Made by a program: the position numbers and the translations under genes
In this document: positions 50,867 to 60,047 of the stretch, one piece after another
How the letters are laid out: the number at the start of each line of letters is the position of its first letter
Numbering within the stretch: the first letter of the stretch is position 1
Notes under the pieces: model-generated
Databases searched by the model: none
What the model saw: only the letters and a program-made list of their open reading frames with translations
What the model was told of the DNA's origin: nothing
NCBI GenBank assembly: GCA_026004675.1
Contig: BPJP01000010.1
Span: 124,001-188,000, forward strand
Origin: Gemmatales bacterium
Lineage (GTDB): Bacteria > Planctomycetota > Planctomycetia > Gemmatales > Gemmataceae
Direction of reading: 5' to 3'
Length of the DNA stretch: 64,000 nucleotides

Positions 50867-51646
50867 ATGAGGATATTGACGGCGGTACCTGTTTATAACG
50901 AGGAGCGCTATGTCGCGGATGTGCTCGAGCGCATCCGTCGATATTGCGCGGAGATCCTTGTCATTGATGACGGCTCAACGGACCATACCGCTGAGATTCT
51001 TCGACAGCTGGCTCGGCGGTTTACTTCGCCTGGTAGCCTGCGGATTATTACTCACGAGCGCAATCGGGGTTACGGCGCCGCCTTGATCTCGGCGTTTCGG
51101 TTCGCTGTGTCATCCGATATCGACGTCTTGATCACCATGGATTGCGACGGCCAGCACGAACCGGCACGTATCCCCGTGCTGCTCGAAGCTCTGCACGACG
51201 CGGACATCGTATCGGGCAGTCGGTACTTGCGCGATTTCCGCCAGAACACGCTACCTCCGGCGGACCGCTTGCGGATCAACCAACAGATCACTCAAGAGCT
51301 CAACGCGCGATTCGGTCTGCATCTCACCGATTCGTTTTGCGGCTTTAAGGCATACCGGGTAGACGCCCTCGCCCGCTTGCATATCACGGAAACGGGATGG
51401 GGCATGCCTTTGCAACTTTGGGTGCAGGCTGCCAAACTCGGTTTGCGAATCAAGGAGGTCGGCGTCCCCCGGCTTTATCTCGATCCCAACCGAGCTTTTG
51501 GCGGCGTTTTGGATGACGCTGAGGAAAGGCTCGCCTATTATCGTCGGGTCATCGACCAAGCTAGTGCCGGCGATGTCCAGCCCGCCAAACCGCTGCCTTG
51601 TTCGTGCTCCGATGTGCTGCCCCGACCGGCTCCCGGTATGGATTAG
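50867..51646 (+). CDS. GT2 glycosyltransferase (DPM1/polyprenyl-phosphate type)
   Basis: 259 residues from ATG 50867, preceded by AGGAAGCG; an ATG at 50828 lacks a ribosome site. GT-A fold signatures: ILTAVPVYNEERYVADVLERI, EILVIDDGSTDHTAEIL, ITHERNRGYGAALISAF, ITMDCDGQHEP (catalytic DxD as DCDGQ) and SGSRYL. No membrane helix follows, so it is a soluble dolichol-phosphate-mannosyltransferase-like enzyme making a lipid-linked sugar. Three bases separate its stop from the GTG of the next gene, so they form an operon. The nearby divergent YfhO-like protein is a possible user of the product. The sugar is unknown. Confidence 0.87.
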   Translation: MRILTAVPVYNEERYVADVLERIRRYCAEILVIDDGSTDHTAEILRQLARRFTSPGSLRIITHERNRGYGAALISAFRFAVSSDIDVLITMDCDGQHEPARIPVLLEALHDADIVSGSRYLRDFRQNTLPPADRLRINQQITQELNARFGLHLTDSFCGFKAYRVDALARLHITETGWGMPLQLWVQAAKLGLRIKEVGVPRLYLDPNRAFGGVLDDAEERLAYYRRVIDQASAGDVQPAKPLPCSCSDVLPRPAPGMD

Positions 51647-51649
51647 ACC

Positions 51650-53260
51650 GTGATCAACCGCCAGCGATTGCAAGCACCTCGCGAAAATGGCGCGGTGCTC
51701 ATCGAACCTCCCTTATCCCAAGCCGCCGGACTGCTTGCGCACAATCGGGCACTGTTCGAAACCGCCTACAACAAGTTCTGGTCGCGCTCCTGGTCCGAAT
51801 TGCGCCGCGAGGCACGGCAGGGTCTTTTGTCCGGCGACCGTCCTTCTGCCGTGTCGACACCAGGGTCGGGCGCCACTGATCTCATCCTGATGGCTGGACA
51901 CCAGCCTGAATTGTTTCATCCGGGAGTCTGGCTGAAGAACTTCGTTCTTTTCGGTCTGGCGCGACAACTCGGCGCCACGCCGGTCAATCTTGTCGTCGAC
52001 AGCGATATTGTGAAAACGACCTCCATACGCGTGCCGATTCCTTCGGAACGAAACCTGGTCGCCAGTCGATTCATCGAATTCGACGAGCCAACAACGGAAC
52101 GTCCGTTCGAGGAAGCCGAGGTTCGCAACGAAGAATTGTTTCGCACTTTCCCGCGGCGCGTCCAAGAATCACTTGCCGCCTGGTCCATTGAACCTTGCGT
52201 GACGACATATTGGAACGAAGTTCTTCGTGCGGCGGAGCACAGCCAATTGCTTGGCGAGCGTTTGGCGGCAGGGCGGCGGAGCCTCGAGGTGCGCTGGGGA
52301 TGTCATAACCTCGAGATTCCTGTTAGTGATTTGTGCCAAAAAATTTCCTTTGTTCGCTTTGTTTACGAGATACTTGGCAACTTGGCTCGTTTCCGCGAAA
52401 TTTACAACGACTGTATTCGGGAATATCGGCGGCGCCATCGTGTGCGAAGCCGATCGCATCCGGCACCGGAATTGAGTGCCAGAAACGAGTGGCTGGAAGC
52501 TCCATTCTGGGTGTGGCGGAAGCGAGTTGGCCAGCGCCAGGCGGTGTGGACCAGACAGAATGACGACGGCTTCGAGATCCAAGTCGGCGACGACACAGAC
52601 CTGCGGATTCGCTTTGCCCGACAGGTCTCAGACAAGCAGTTGCTCGGTGAATGGCGTCAGCTGGACGAAAGGGGGATTCGCTTTCGAACGCGAGCGTTAA
52701 CGACTACCCTCTATGTTCGACTCTTTCTGGCGGATTTGTTCCTTCACGGCATCGGCGGCGCCAAATACGACGAACTGACGGACGACATCATTCGCCGTTT
52801 TTGGGAATTGCCAGCGCCCGCTTACCTCGCCGTGAGCGGCACTTTGCGACTCCCTTTGCCTGGTTATGCTGCCAACGAATACGATCGGCAGCGACTGTTG
52901 CGTTTGTTGCACGATTTGCGCTGCAATCCCCAGCGCCATTTGCCTTCCGCCATCCCGGAATCGGCGAAACGACTGGCCGCGGAAAAAGCCGCGTGGGTCG
53001 CGCGGCAGGCCAAGAACAGAACTCAGAGTCGCGAGCGCTTTCGCAAATTGAAGGAACTCACGAGGGCGCTTGAGCCATTTGTGGCGGACCGGAAGAGTAA
53101 GATAAACGAAGAACTAGCGAGCATCGAAGAGCAATTACGAGCCAACCATCTCGTCAACCGTCGGGATTACGCCTTTTGCTTGTTTCCTGAAGCGCAGCTG
53201 AAGGAGTTCTGTACGCCGTGGTTGCAACTGGACCAACTGCTGTGTGCGACAGGCACCTGA
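51650..53260 (+). CDS. Distant BshC-like protein
   Basis: 536 residues from GTG 51650. Segments resemble BshC, the putative cysteine-adding enzyme of bacillithiol synthesis: LMAGHQPELFHPGVWLKNFVLFGLARQLGATPVNLVVDSD (compare TGQQ..L..GP...KN in BshC), ADLFLHGIGGAKYDELTDDIIRRF, and a coiled C-terminal region (KRLAAEKAAWVARQAKNRTQ). The length is close to the roughly 540 residues of BshC. The similarity is partial and by eye. No bshA or bshB gene is beside it; the preceding GT2 is not the GT4 type expected of BshA. It could serve another ligase-like or thiol pathway in planctomycetes. Confidence 0.5.
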   Translation: MINRQRLQAPRENGAVLIEPPLSQAAGLLAHNRALFETAYNKFWSRSWSELRREARQGLLSGDRPSAVSTPGSGATDLILMAGHQPELFHPGVWLKNFVLFGLARQLGATPVNLVVDSDIVKTTSIRVPIPSERNLVASRFIEFDEPTTERPFEEAEVRNEELFRTFPRRVQESLAAWSIEPCVTTYWNEVLRAAEHSQLLGERLAAGRRSLEVRWGCHNLEIPVSDLCQKISFVRFVYEILGNLARFREIYNDCIREYRRRHRVRSRSHPAPELSARNEWLEAPFWVWRKRVGQRQAVWTRQNDDGFEIQVGDDTDLRIRFARQVSDKQLLGEWRQLDERGIRFRTRALTTTLYVRLFLADLFLHGIGGAKYDELTDDIIRRFWELPAPAYLAVSGTLRLPLPGYAANEYDRQRLLRLLHDLRCNPQRHLPSAIPESAKRLAAEKAAWVARQAKNRTQSRERFRKLKELTRALEPFVADRKSKINEELASIEEQLRANHLVNRRDYAFCLFPEAQLKEFCTPWLQLDQLLCATGT

Positions 53261-53263
53261 GAC

Positions 53264-54082
53264 TCACGGCTCTTCTATTTCCACATCATCGAGTTCTTCA
53301 AATGAGACCGTAACCATGTTGTTTTTTGGCCTGTCCGACTCTTTGGGTTGGGCAGCATTCGGTGTCTGGGAAGTGCTTTCTATCCTGGCCAAAAGCTCGC
53401 GGGCAGGTTCGAATTGCGGGTCGCTCAAGACTGCCAGCCGAAGGTGTTGGGTTCCCAGTTCGGGTTTGTTGACGTGAAACAACATGCGGGCTACATGGTA
53501 ATGGGCTTTCGCCTCCCCCACTGTTCTCTTGAAGTACTCGTAACCTTCCTCATACTGGCCGGCGCGGAGCATGGTAAAGCCCAGTGTATTGATGTAAGTG
53601 GGGTTTTCGCTGTCTGTTTCCAACGCCTTGCGCATGCAGGCGATGGCATCCTGCCATTTGTGTTGCCTGGCGAAACAGATCCCGTAATCGAGCCACAGGT
53701 CGCCGTTGTCCGGAAATTTCGCCGTCGCGGTGCGGTACGTCTCTTCGGCGCGGTCATAATCCTTCATGTCCTGGTAAAGTCGTGCCAGACCGAGATAGGC
53801 TTTTGCGTAATTGGGATCGATTTTAATAGCCTGTTGGTATGCGCGACGTGCCTGGTCCTGGATGAGTTTCCGTTCCAACTCGCTTTTGGCACTTTTGGCG
53901 GACTCGGCCCGCATGTCACCGAAGCCGACGCACGTCGAAGCTTTCGGCAGGCGTTTGCCGTTGTGCTTGCTGAAGATGTTCAAGCTGCGGTTCGTTCCGG
54001 AACATCCAGCCAAGCAAAAACAGACCGCAACGAAAGCGAAACATCCCAGCGTGAAGCGCACGTGGCCAGTGTGACGATCCAT
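53264..54082 (-). CDS. TPR lipoprotein at the end of the Tad locus (TadD-like)
   Basis: 272 residues from ATG 54082, where CGAGGTTTGAC gives a ribosome site. The signal peptide ends at a lipobox (CFCLAGC, Cys27). Four or five TPR repeats span residues about 70-235 (ARRAYQQAIKIDPNYAKAYLGLARLYQDMKDYDRAEETYRTATAKFPDNGDLWLDYG is the clearest pair). The acidic C-terminus (EELDDVEIEEP) is short. TadD in other Tad loci is also a TPR lipoprotein needed for secretin assembly, and this gene has the right place and type. It converges within 4 bp of the BshC-like gene. Confidence 0.75.
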   Translation of the reverse strand: MDRHTGHVRFTLGCFAFVAVCFCLAGCSGTNRSLNIFSKHNGKRLPKASTCVGFGDMRAESAKSAKSELERKLIQDQARRAYQQAIKIDPNYAKAYLGLARLYQDMKDYDRAEETYRTATAKFPDNGDLWLDYGICFARQHKWQDAIACMRKALETDSENPTYINTLGFTMLRAGQYEEGYEYFKRTVGEAKAHYHVARMLFHVNKPELGTQHLRLAVLSDPQFEPARELLARIESTSQTPNAAQPKESDRPKNNMVTVSFEELDDVEIEEP

Positions 54083-54221
54083 GTCAAACCTCGAGACAGG
54101 CAGGGGTTTCATCCGATCGGCAGAAACAGGCATCCGTTCCCAATCGTTCGGCCGGATGCCCGAACAACGACTTAATCCATCTTTATCTGCTAGCCGAATC
54201 GTCCTGGTCTCTCTCGGTTGG

Positions 54222-55571
54222 CTAAAACTCGCAGATGAAGGATGCGGCCGCTTCGGCGATCAGCTCACGAGTCAATTGGACATGCTGTCTACGAAATCGG
54301 CAAATCGACTGGACGATCTCCAGTAAATCCCGGCAATCCGATGCCCGCGGACTTCGCGACGTCGAGTAGTAGCGTTCATACAAGTAGTCGATCGCTTCGG
54401 GACATGGGTTCATACCCAGTCGCTTGGCGTTCATATTGAAAATACGTTCGTAGACATCACGGGTTGGGGCGTTCACCTCAACCTTGTGGCGAATTCGGCG
54501 AAGGAAGGCGTCGTCGACGAGGTCTCGCGGATCGAGATTGGTCGAGAAGATGATCAGCTGCTCGAAGGGGACTTCGAACTTTTTGCCCGATGCGGTTGTC
54601 AAGTAGTCGTGGCGATTTTCCAACGGCAGAATCCAGCGGTTGAGCAGTTCCTTGGGGCTGACGAGCTGTCGTCCGAAGTCGTCGATGAGGAAAACGCCGC
54701 CGTTCGCCTTGACGTGGAGCGGTGCTTGATAGAAGTTCGCCTCGGTGTTATGGCGCAAATCCAGCATTCCCAAATGCAATTCACCACCAGTGATCACAAC
54801 GGGCCGGCGTACCCGAACCCAGCGTTCGTCGACGGTTCCGGTGTTCAAGAGTCGGCGAATCGTTGCTTCGTTGTCCTCGATGCATTCTCCCGCTCCTTCT
54901 TCGGAGACTTGATGGATCGACTGATCGAAGACCGTGACGATGCTGTTTTCCGCGAGAAATGCGTAGGGCACGTAGATTTCGCCCCCCGCCGAAGTCATGA
55001 AGTCGCCGACCGCGTAGGCGATCGAGGTTTTGCCGTTACCGGGAGGGCCGTAGATAAATACAGACTTGCCGCTGATGACGGCCGGCCCGATGGCATTGAA
55101 CAACTCATCTTTCAACACGAGATGGGAAAGCGCGGCCCGCAGGGCTTCAGGCGTGCAATTGATTCCCGTAACAGCCTGGCGGTAACATTGCTCGACGTAA
55201 TCTTCGAGCGGCACCGGGGCCGGGCCGACGTAGCCGCACAACTCCATGGCGTCCTGGGCGCGTTTACGGCCAAGATCGGTCAAATTATAGCGGTAGCTCA
55301 CTCGGCCGATCAGGTCGCCGCCTGTCACTTCCAAACACTTCTCCTGTTTCAGGAAGTTGAGCGGTTCTTCAATCACCTTGAAGGGGAGTTTCAACAAGCG
55401 GGCCAGGTCCATCCCCAGCATCGCTCCCATCGTGTAGAGCGAGCGCAGGATCATATCATTCATGAATCCCAGCGACAGCCCTGCCTCTTGAAGCGTTTCC
55501 GGTGCACTGGGAGCTTCGGGCAAATTCGCGCCTTCCCATTCCAAATCGGACTGTTTCGCGGTGCGGATCAT
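54222..55571 (-). CDS. MoxR-like AAA ATPase of the planctomycete Tad locus
   Basis: 449 residues, with an AAGGAG site before the ATG. An N-terminal helical, winged-helix-like region (residues about 25-130, GLSLGFMNDMILRSLYTMGAMLGMDLARLLKLPFKV) is followed by an AAA core with Walker A GPPGNGKT at 175-182, Walker B VFLIDDFG at 293-300, sensor FSTNLDPRDLVDDAFLRRI and a C-terminal lid. It should be a cytoplasmic ATPase that remodels a partner protein. It lies in the same direction as tadABC and downstream of two small envelope genes. Classical Tad loci do not include it, so it appears to be a planctomycete addition. Target unknown. Confidence 0.82.
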   Translation of the reverse strand: MIRTAKQSDLEWEGANLPEAPSAPETLQEAGLSLGFMNDMILRSLYTMGAMLGMDLARLLKLPFKVIEEPLNFLKQEKCLEVTGGDLIGRVSYRYNLTDLGRKRAQDAMELCGYVGPAPVPLEDYVEQCYRQAVTGINCTPEALRAALSHLVLKDELFNAIGPAVISGKSVFIYGPPGNGKTSIAYAVGDFMTSAGGEIYVPYAFLAENSIVTVFDQSIHQVSEEGAGECIEDNEATIRRLLNTGTVDERWVRVRRPVVITGGELHLGMLDLRHNTEANFYQAPLHVKANGGVFLIDDFGRQLVSPKELLNRWILPLENRHDYLTTASGKKFEVPFEQLIIFSTNLDPRDLVDDAFLRRIRHKVEVNAPTRDVYERIFNMNAKRLGMNPCPEAIDYLYERYYSTSRSPRASDCRDLLEIVQSICRFRRQHVQLTRELIAEAAASFICEF

Positions 55572-55601
55572 GTTGATGAACTCCTTGAACCCGACTGGGT
55601 G

Positions 55602-55895
55602 CTACTTTCTCCACCAGATTATCCAAAGTGCGATAGCCATCATGACAAACCCGAATTGCAGCATTCGGCTTTTGGACCCCATCAATGAATCATGCAGCGA
55701 CTCATAAAGTCGCTCGAAGAAGCCCGCTGCAACCATAGAAGATGTTTGGATTTCCCAGGAGTGTGCTGGCTGGCAAGCTGTGGCCAAGTCGAAAGATGAA
55801 GCAGTGAGATCGGCCCGGACCGGAGAGGCGAGAAAGGCAAGCCCCAAAAGCGAGGCAATGGTGAAGCAAACCAGAAAGTACGAATATCGGCTCAT
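55602..55895 (-). CDS. Small double-anchored membrane protein in the Tad locus
   Basis: 97 residues. Residues 1-28 are a signal peptide (YSYFLVCFTIASLLGLAFLASPVRA), then a short periplasmic part (TASSFDLATACQPAHSW) and an amphipathic segment (GFFERLYESLHDSLMGSKS). A C-terminal helix MLQFGFVMMAIALWIIWWRK ends in positive residues. It is therefore a periplasmic peptide anchored by its C-terminus. There is no recognisable ribosome site, so translation may depend on the gene upstream. The position between the lipoprotein and the AAA ATPase suggests a Tad accessory role. I do not recognise the family. Confidence 0.6.
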   Translation of the reverse strand: MSRYSYFLVCFTIASLLGLAFLASPVRADLTASSFDLATACQPAHSWEIQTSSMVAAGFFERLYESLHDSLMGSKSRMLQFGFVMMAIALWIIWWRK

Positions 55896-55973
55896 GGGTT
55901 GTTTCGCTTTGGCAACGAGGCGCCAGGATCGGCTCCTGACGCCTGTGCTTGGGAAACCAGCATATTGTCGATC

Positions 55974-56558
55974 TTACGTTCCACCCGCACCCGTAGCCGC
56001 CGTCCGAATCGGGATCGTGCCCTGTGGTGTCGGGTTGAACCGTATGGTTCGCATCTGTTGCTGCATAAAGGCGCCGTTCATGTCGGGCGCAGCCGGATCA
56101 TGCAAAACTACGTTGAAGTTCAGGTTGCGTCCTGCGGAAGCCGCTTCCAGGTAGTTCCGGACGGCTTCAATCCGCTGTCGATCCAGAGTGTTGCGCATTT
56201 CGACGAATGCGTCTGGATTCTGTGGATCGTAACGCACGTCCTGGGCAGTTTGCACATAGACGGTCGTGTTGGGCTGAGGGCGTCGGCGGACAATATAGTT
56301 GAGGCGTTGCATGCCTGGTCCGGCCAATTCCGCCGTGCCTCGGCGGAAGTCACTATTCCATACTGTTTGATCCAAAATGTGGCCATTCTGAATCTGTCGA
56401 GCGAATCCTTCGTTGACTTCTTGGCGAGCCATGTTGTTATACCGTTCTGGATAACATGGATCGACAACGTTGTGGTATTGTGGTCCGCAGCCGGACGCAA
56501 ACCAGATTGCCCCGGTCGCCGCAGCCATTCCCAGGGCGTTTTTGATGAATCCTTTCAT
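55974..56558 (-). CDS. Tad-locus lipoprotein (possible CpaD counterpart)
   Basis: 194 residues with a lipobox (WFASGC, Cys24) and a GGAGAACAGGG ribosome site. The mature protein begins GPQYHNVVDPCYPERYNNMARQEVN and contains RLNYIVRRRPQPNTTVYVQTAQD, then LDRQRIEAVRNYLEA. This has the look of an OmpA/CpaD-like alpha/beta domain (a strand with basic residues, a D-motif, then an arginine-containing helix). CpaD is the OmpA-like lipoprotein of Caulobacter-type Tad systems. It sits directly after tadC, so a CpaD-like role is plausible but rests on weak motif similarity. Confidence 0.6.
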   Translation of the reverse strand: MKGFIKNALGMAAATGAIWFASGCGPQYHNVVDPCYPERYNNMARQEVNEGFARQIQNGHILDQTVWNSDFRRGTAELAGPGMQRLNYIVRRRPQPNTTVYVQTAQDVRYDPQNPDAFVEMRNTLDRQRIEAVRNYLEAASAGRNLNFNVVLHDPAAPDMNGAFMQQQMRTIRFNPTPQGTIPIRTAATGAGGT

Positions 56559-56618
56559 CCCTGTTCTCCATGGTTAAAACAGTGGAGTCGGCCGCTCTGC
56601 CCGACTCCGAAATCGAGT

Positions 56619-57554
56619 TTATTTTTTGAGCATTTCGCGGGCGATCTGAACAGCAGCGGGTCCGACCAGAACGACAAAGATGCCGGGGAAGATAAACAGA
56701 ATCAGCGGGAACAGCATTTGTACTGCCGTCTTGGCCGCTTTTTCCTCGGCAATCTGACGACGGCGGGTACGCATCGACTCCGACTGCACGCGGAGCGCCT
56801 GGGCGACGCTCGAGCCGAATCGGTCGGCTTGAATCAGGATGGCAGCCAGGCTGCGCACATCGTCGACGCCGGTCCTCACACCGAGATCATGCAAGACTTC
56901 GCGTTTTGGGCGGCCCATTTGCAGTTGGAAATTGGCCAACTGCAACTCATCGCACAGAACTTTGTGCACATCCTTCATTTCGTCGCAAACTTTTCGCATG
57001 GCCGCGTCCAAACCCAAACCCGCCTCGACGCACACCACCATCAGGTCGAGAACGTCGGGCAAGGACAGGAAGATTTCCTGTTGTCTCTTGCTCCGCAGGT
57101 ACCACAAGCCCAACGTAGGGAGATAAAAACCTACGCCAGTAATGCCCACCAGCCATTGAACCTTCGTCAGCATCGTGCCTTCCATCGGGATGACGACGCC
57201 GAGGGCGATCAGGAAGAACACGACCAAAAACAGAAGCCTTAGACCGGAATAAACTGCCGCTGCTGATTCACTTCGGAATCCAGCGTTGGCTAACTTGATT
57301 TTTAACTCGGATTGTTCCCCCTCCGATTTGGGCATCATAGGCTCGGAAATGGACTTGGCCATTTCCGTCAGCCCTTGGAAGCGCTCGGTCTTCTTCACGG
57401 CTTTGGGGTCTTCGATTTCTACCAGCGATTGCGGTCGGCTGTGACGAGCCAAGCGCTCTTGGATACGGGCGTTGCGCTGCGAAATGAAAGAGAGCAAACC
57501 CCATATACCAGCGACCACCGCGAAGAAAACCAGAATTGGAGCAAGATCAGCCAC
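56619..57554 (-). CDS. tadC: Tad inner-membrane platform protein TadC
   Basis: 311 residues from GTG 57554 with AGGGGGTG upstream. It is a type II/IV secretion F-domain protein: an N-terminal helix (LAPILVFFAVVAGIWGLLSFIS), two central helices, the conserved F-domain (DVLDLMVVCVEAGLGLDAAMRKV ... LAAILIQADRFGSSVAQALRVQSESMRTRR) and a C-terminal pair (LFPLILFIFPGIFVVLVGPAAVQI). TadC with TadB forms the membrane platform that couples the TadA ATPase to Flp pilus assembly. It lies 36 bp downstream of tadB. Confidence 0.92.
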   Translation of the reverse strand: MADLAPILVFFAVVAGIWGLLSFISQRNARIQERLARHSRPQSLVEIEDPKAVKKTERFQGLTEMAKSISEPMMPKSEGEQSELKIKLANAGFRSESAAAVYSGLRLLFLVVFFLIALGVVIPMEGTMLTKVQWLVGITGVGFYLPTLGLWYLRSKRQQEIFLSLPDVLDLMVVCVEAGLGLDAAMRKVCDEMKDVHKVLCDELQLANFQLQMGRPKREVLHDLGVRTGVDDVRSLAAILIQADRFGSSVAQALRVQSESMRTRRRQIAEEKAAKTAVQMLFPLILFIFPGIFVVLVGPAAVQIAREMLKK

Positions 57555-57590
57555 GATGCACCCCCTGAAGTCGGCACATTCGCCAACCGC

Positions 57591-58541
57591 TTATACTTTA
57601 ATGTCCACGATCTTCTTGATGAAAATGGCACCGACCAGTTGCATGATCAGTGCTCCGATACTCATCTTGAGGCCCAACTCGGTATTCCACAGCTCACTGA
57701 TGTAGTCCGGCTTCATATGCAGCATCACCAGAAACATCACAAACGGCAAGGCGATCAGCACGATGCCGCTGAGTCGGCCTTCAGCAGTCAAGGCTTTCAC
57801 CTGACCGAGAATCTTGTAACGTTCGCGAATCAAATGCCCGATCTTGTCGAGAATCTCGGCGAGGTCGCCGCCCGTTTGCCTCTGAATAGCGACTGCCGTG
57901 ACAAAGAATTTCAAATCCAGATTCGGCACGCGATCGCACATGCTGCGCATGGCCTCTTCCAGGGGAATACCGAGGTTTTGTTCCTCGTAAACCCGGTTGA
58001 ATTCGTCAGCAATGGGCGAAGGCATTTCTTCGCCGACAACGTGTATGCCTGCTGCCAGCGAATGCCCGGCACGCAAGGCACGAGCGATCAACTCCAAAGC
58101 ATCGCACAGTTGAGCCGCAAACATATTCAAGCGGACCCGGCGTTTGTTCCAAAGCCAAATGAACGGCAGGCTGAACAGGACCAACCCCGAAAGGGGGGCA
58201 AAGAAAATCGGCACCTGCATCAACCAGCTCATCAACAGGCCGAGGCCGCCCAGGATCGCTCCGATGATGAACAGGTAGGAAGGCGGAATTTTGGCATCGG
58301 CTTGTTCGAAAAAGCGCGGGAAATTGGGCATTAGCCCAGTGAATGCTTCGATGATTTTGCTCTTATCCGCCTCGTATGCTTTTTTGAGGAGGATTTCCTG
58401 CGTCGAATCGGTGCGCTTTTTGCCAACGAGGATGTCAAGCCGGGTCGCTGCTTGTTTGCTGCCCGACCCGCGCAAAACAAATGCCAGGATTCCCGCAACG
58501 GCAATGGCGATGATCAAGGGCAACAGTACGATGATATCCAT
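57591..58541 (-). CDS. tadB: Tad inner-membrane platform protein TadB
   Basis: 316 residues, a paralogue of the next gene. It has an N-terminal helix (IIVLLPLIIAIAVAGILAFVL), a helix pair at about 90-125, the F-domain (AAQLCDALELIARALRAGHSLAAGIHVVGEEMPSPIADEFNRV ... VAIQRQTGGDLAEILDKIGHLIRERYKI) and C-terminal helices. An AGGTG site precedes the ATG. With TadC it is the platform of the Flp pilus machine. It follows tadA by 77 bp. Confidence 0.92.
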   Translation of the reverse strand: MDIIVLLPLIIAIAVAGILAFVLRGSGSKQAATRLDILVGKKRTDSTQEILLKKAYEADKSKIIEAFTGLMPNFPRFFEQADAKIPPSYLFIIGAILGGLGLLMSWLMQVPIFFAPLSGLVLFSLPFIWLWNKRRVRLNMFAAQLCDALELIARALRAGHSLAAGIHVVGEEMPSPIADEFNRVYEEQNLGIPLEEAMRSMCDRVPNLDLKFFVTAVAIQRQTGGDLAEILDKIGHLIRERYKILGQVKALTAEGRLSGIVLIALPFVMFLVMLHMKPDYISELWNTELGLKMSIGALIMQLVGAIFIKKIVDIKV

Positions 58542-58618
58542 GACAACACCTGTGGTTAGGCTCGGCGTGGCGAAATGATTTCTCTCCTAGCATAGCACAC
58601 AGCTGCCCGCTCGAAAAA

Positions 58619-59995
58619 CTAGTCGCGAAGCAGCACGCGTTCCTGGAACAAGTTGGACGGCAGCTTGATGCCAGCCGCTTCGATTCGATTCACGAAGCCA
58701 GGTCGTACCCCCGTGGCTTCGAACTGTCCAACCGCCCGGCCATTTTGATCGATACCCATCTGCCGGTAGCGGAAGATTTCCTGCATCACAATAATATCCT
58801 GTTCCATGCCCATCACTTCGGTGATGCTGAGAATTTTTCGCGGCCCGCCCTGCAACCGGTTGGCCTGGATGATGACATCGACGGCGGATGCGATTTGTTG
58901 CCGCATGGCACGAACCGGCAATTCAAAACCCGCCATCATGATCATCGTTTCCAAACGAGCCTGGGCGTCGCGCGGCGAGTTGGCGTGGAGAGTCGTCATG
59001 GAACCGGCATGACCGGTGTTCATGGCCTGCAACATATCCAGTGCTTCCGGACCCCGGCATTCGCCGATGATGATCCGTTCCGGACGCATACGCAAAGCAT
59101 TGCGCACCAGGTCGCGTGTCGTCACCGCACCTTTGCCTTCGATATTGGGCGGTCGCGTTTCCAGGCGGACCACGTGGTCTTGTTGAAGCTGCAATTCGGC
59201 GGCGTCTTCGATGGTGATAATACGCTCGTCATGCGGGATGAAACTCGATAGCGTATTGAGCAGAGTCGTCTTGCCGCTACCGGTGCCGCCGCTGATGACG
59301 ATGTTCAATCTGGCCTTGATGCAGGCTTCCATCAACATCGCCATTTCGGGGGTGAACGCTTTGTAATTGAGCAGGTCCTCGAGCTTGAGCGGATTGCTGC
59401 CGAACCGCCGGATACTTACGGAGGCTCCGTCGAGGGCCAGCGGCGGGATGATGGCGTTGAAACGGGAGCCGTCGGGCAGACGGGCATCGACCATTGGCGA
59501 GGTTTCGTCCACGCGCCGCCCCACTTTGGAGACGATGCGGTCGATGATTTGCATGAGGTGATCATTGTCGCGGAATTTGACGTCGCTTTTTTCCATTTTG
59601 CCGCGACGTTCGACGTAAATCTTGTTCGGACCGTTGATGAGAATATCGCTGATTGTCGGATCTTTCAGGAGCATCTCCAGCGGGCCGAAGCCGAAGGTTT
59701 CGTCGAGCACTTCTTCGACCAGGCGTTCGCGCTCCATGCGGTTCAGGAGCGGATTCTCCGTGTCGCAAAGTCTTTCGACGACCAGTCGGATTTCGCGTCT
59801 AAGGGTATCGGCTTCCAAGTCGCTGACCTTGGAGAGGTCGAGCTTGTCGATGAGCTTGCTGTGGATAACGCGTTTGAGTTCTTCGAACGTTTTGTTGGCT
59901 TGCATGCGGTCGTTGGCGGCAACGCTTTGGCTAGCGCTGCTGCCGTGTCGACTGATGCTCCCCAGACCAGTTAAACCGCGTGAAAGGCGAGACAT
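58619..59995 (-). CDS. tadA: Tad secretion ATPase TadA/CpaF
   Basis: 458 residues. After a variable N-terminus, the PulE/VirB11-type core has Walker A GGTGSGKT at 236-243, an Asp box near [24 protein letters not shown], Walker [16 protein letters not shown] and a His box [22 protein letters not shown] lies before the ATG. This hexameric ATPase powers assembly, and sometimes retraction, of Flp pili. The gene is between the tadZ-like gene and tadB in normal Tad order. All ATPase motifs are intact. Confidence 0.95.
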   Translation of the reverse strand: MSRLSRGLTGLGSISRHGSSASQSVAANDRMQANKTFEELKRVIHSKLIDKLDLSKVSDLEADTLRREIRLVVERLCDTENPLLNRMERERLVEEVLDETFGFGPLEMLLKDPTISDILINGPNKIYVERRGKMEKSDVKFRDNDHLMQIIDRIVSKVGRRVDETSPMVDARLPDGSRFNAIIPPLALDGASVSIRRFGSNPLKLEDLLNYKAFTPEMAMLMEACIKARLNIVISGGTGSGKTTLLNTLSSFIPHDERIITIEDAAELQLQQDHVVRLETRPPNIEGKGAVTTRDLVRNALRMRPERIIIGECRGPEALDMLQAMNTGHAGSMTTLHANSPRDAQARLETMIMMAGFELPVRAMRQQIASAVDVIIQANRLQGGPRKILSITEVMGMEQDIIVMQEIFRYRQMGIDQNGRAVGQFEATGVRPGFVNRIEAAGIKLPSNLFQERVLLRD

Positions 59996-60047
59996 GTGTG
60001 CTTACCTCGAGTTTGAGACCTTCCCACCCAAATTCAGATGAGAAAAT

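Noticed and set aside
54486-55688. Plus-strand open frame of 400 codons
   Set aside because: Antisense to the AAA ATPase gene with intact Walker motifs; no ribosome site or domain.
55899-57242. Plus-strand open frame of 447 codons
   Set aside because: Antisense to tadC and the Tad lipoprotein; composition is that of a shadow frame.
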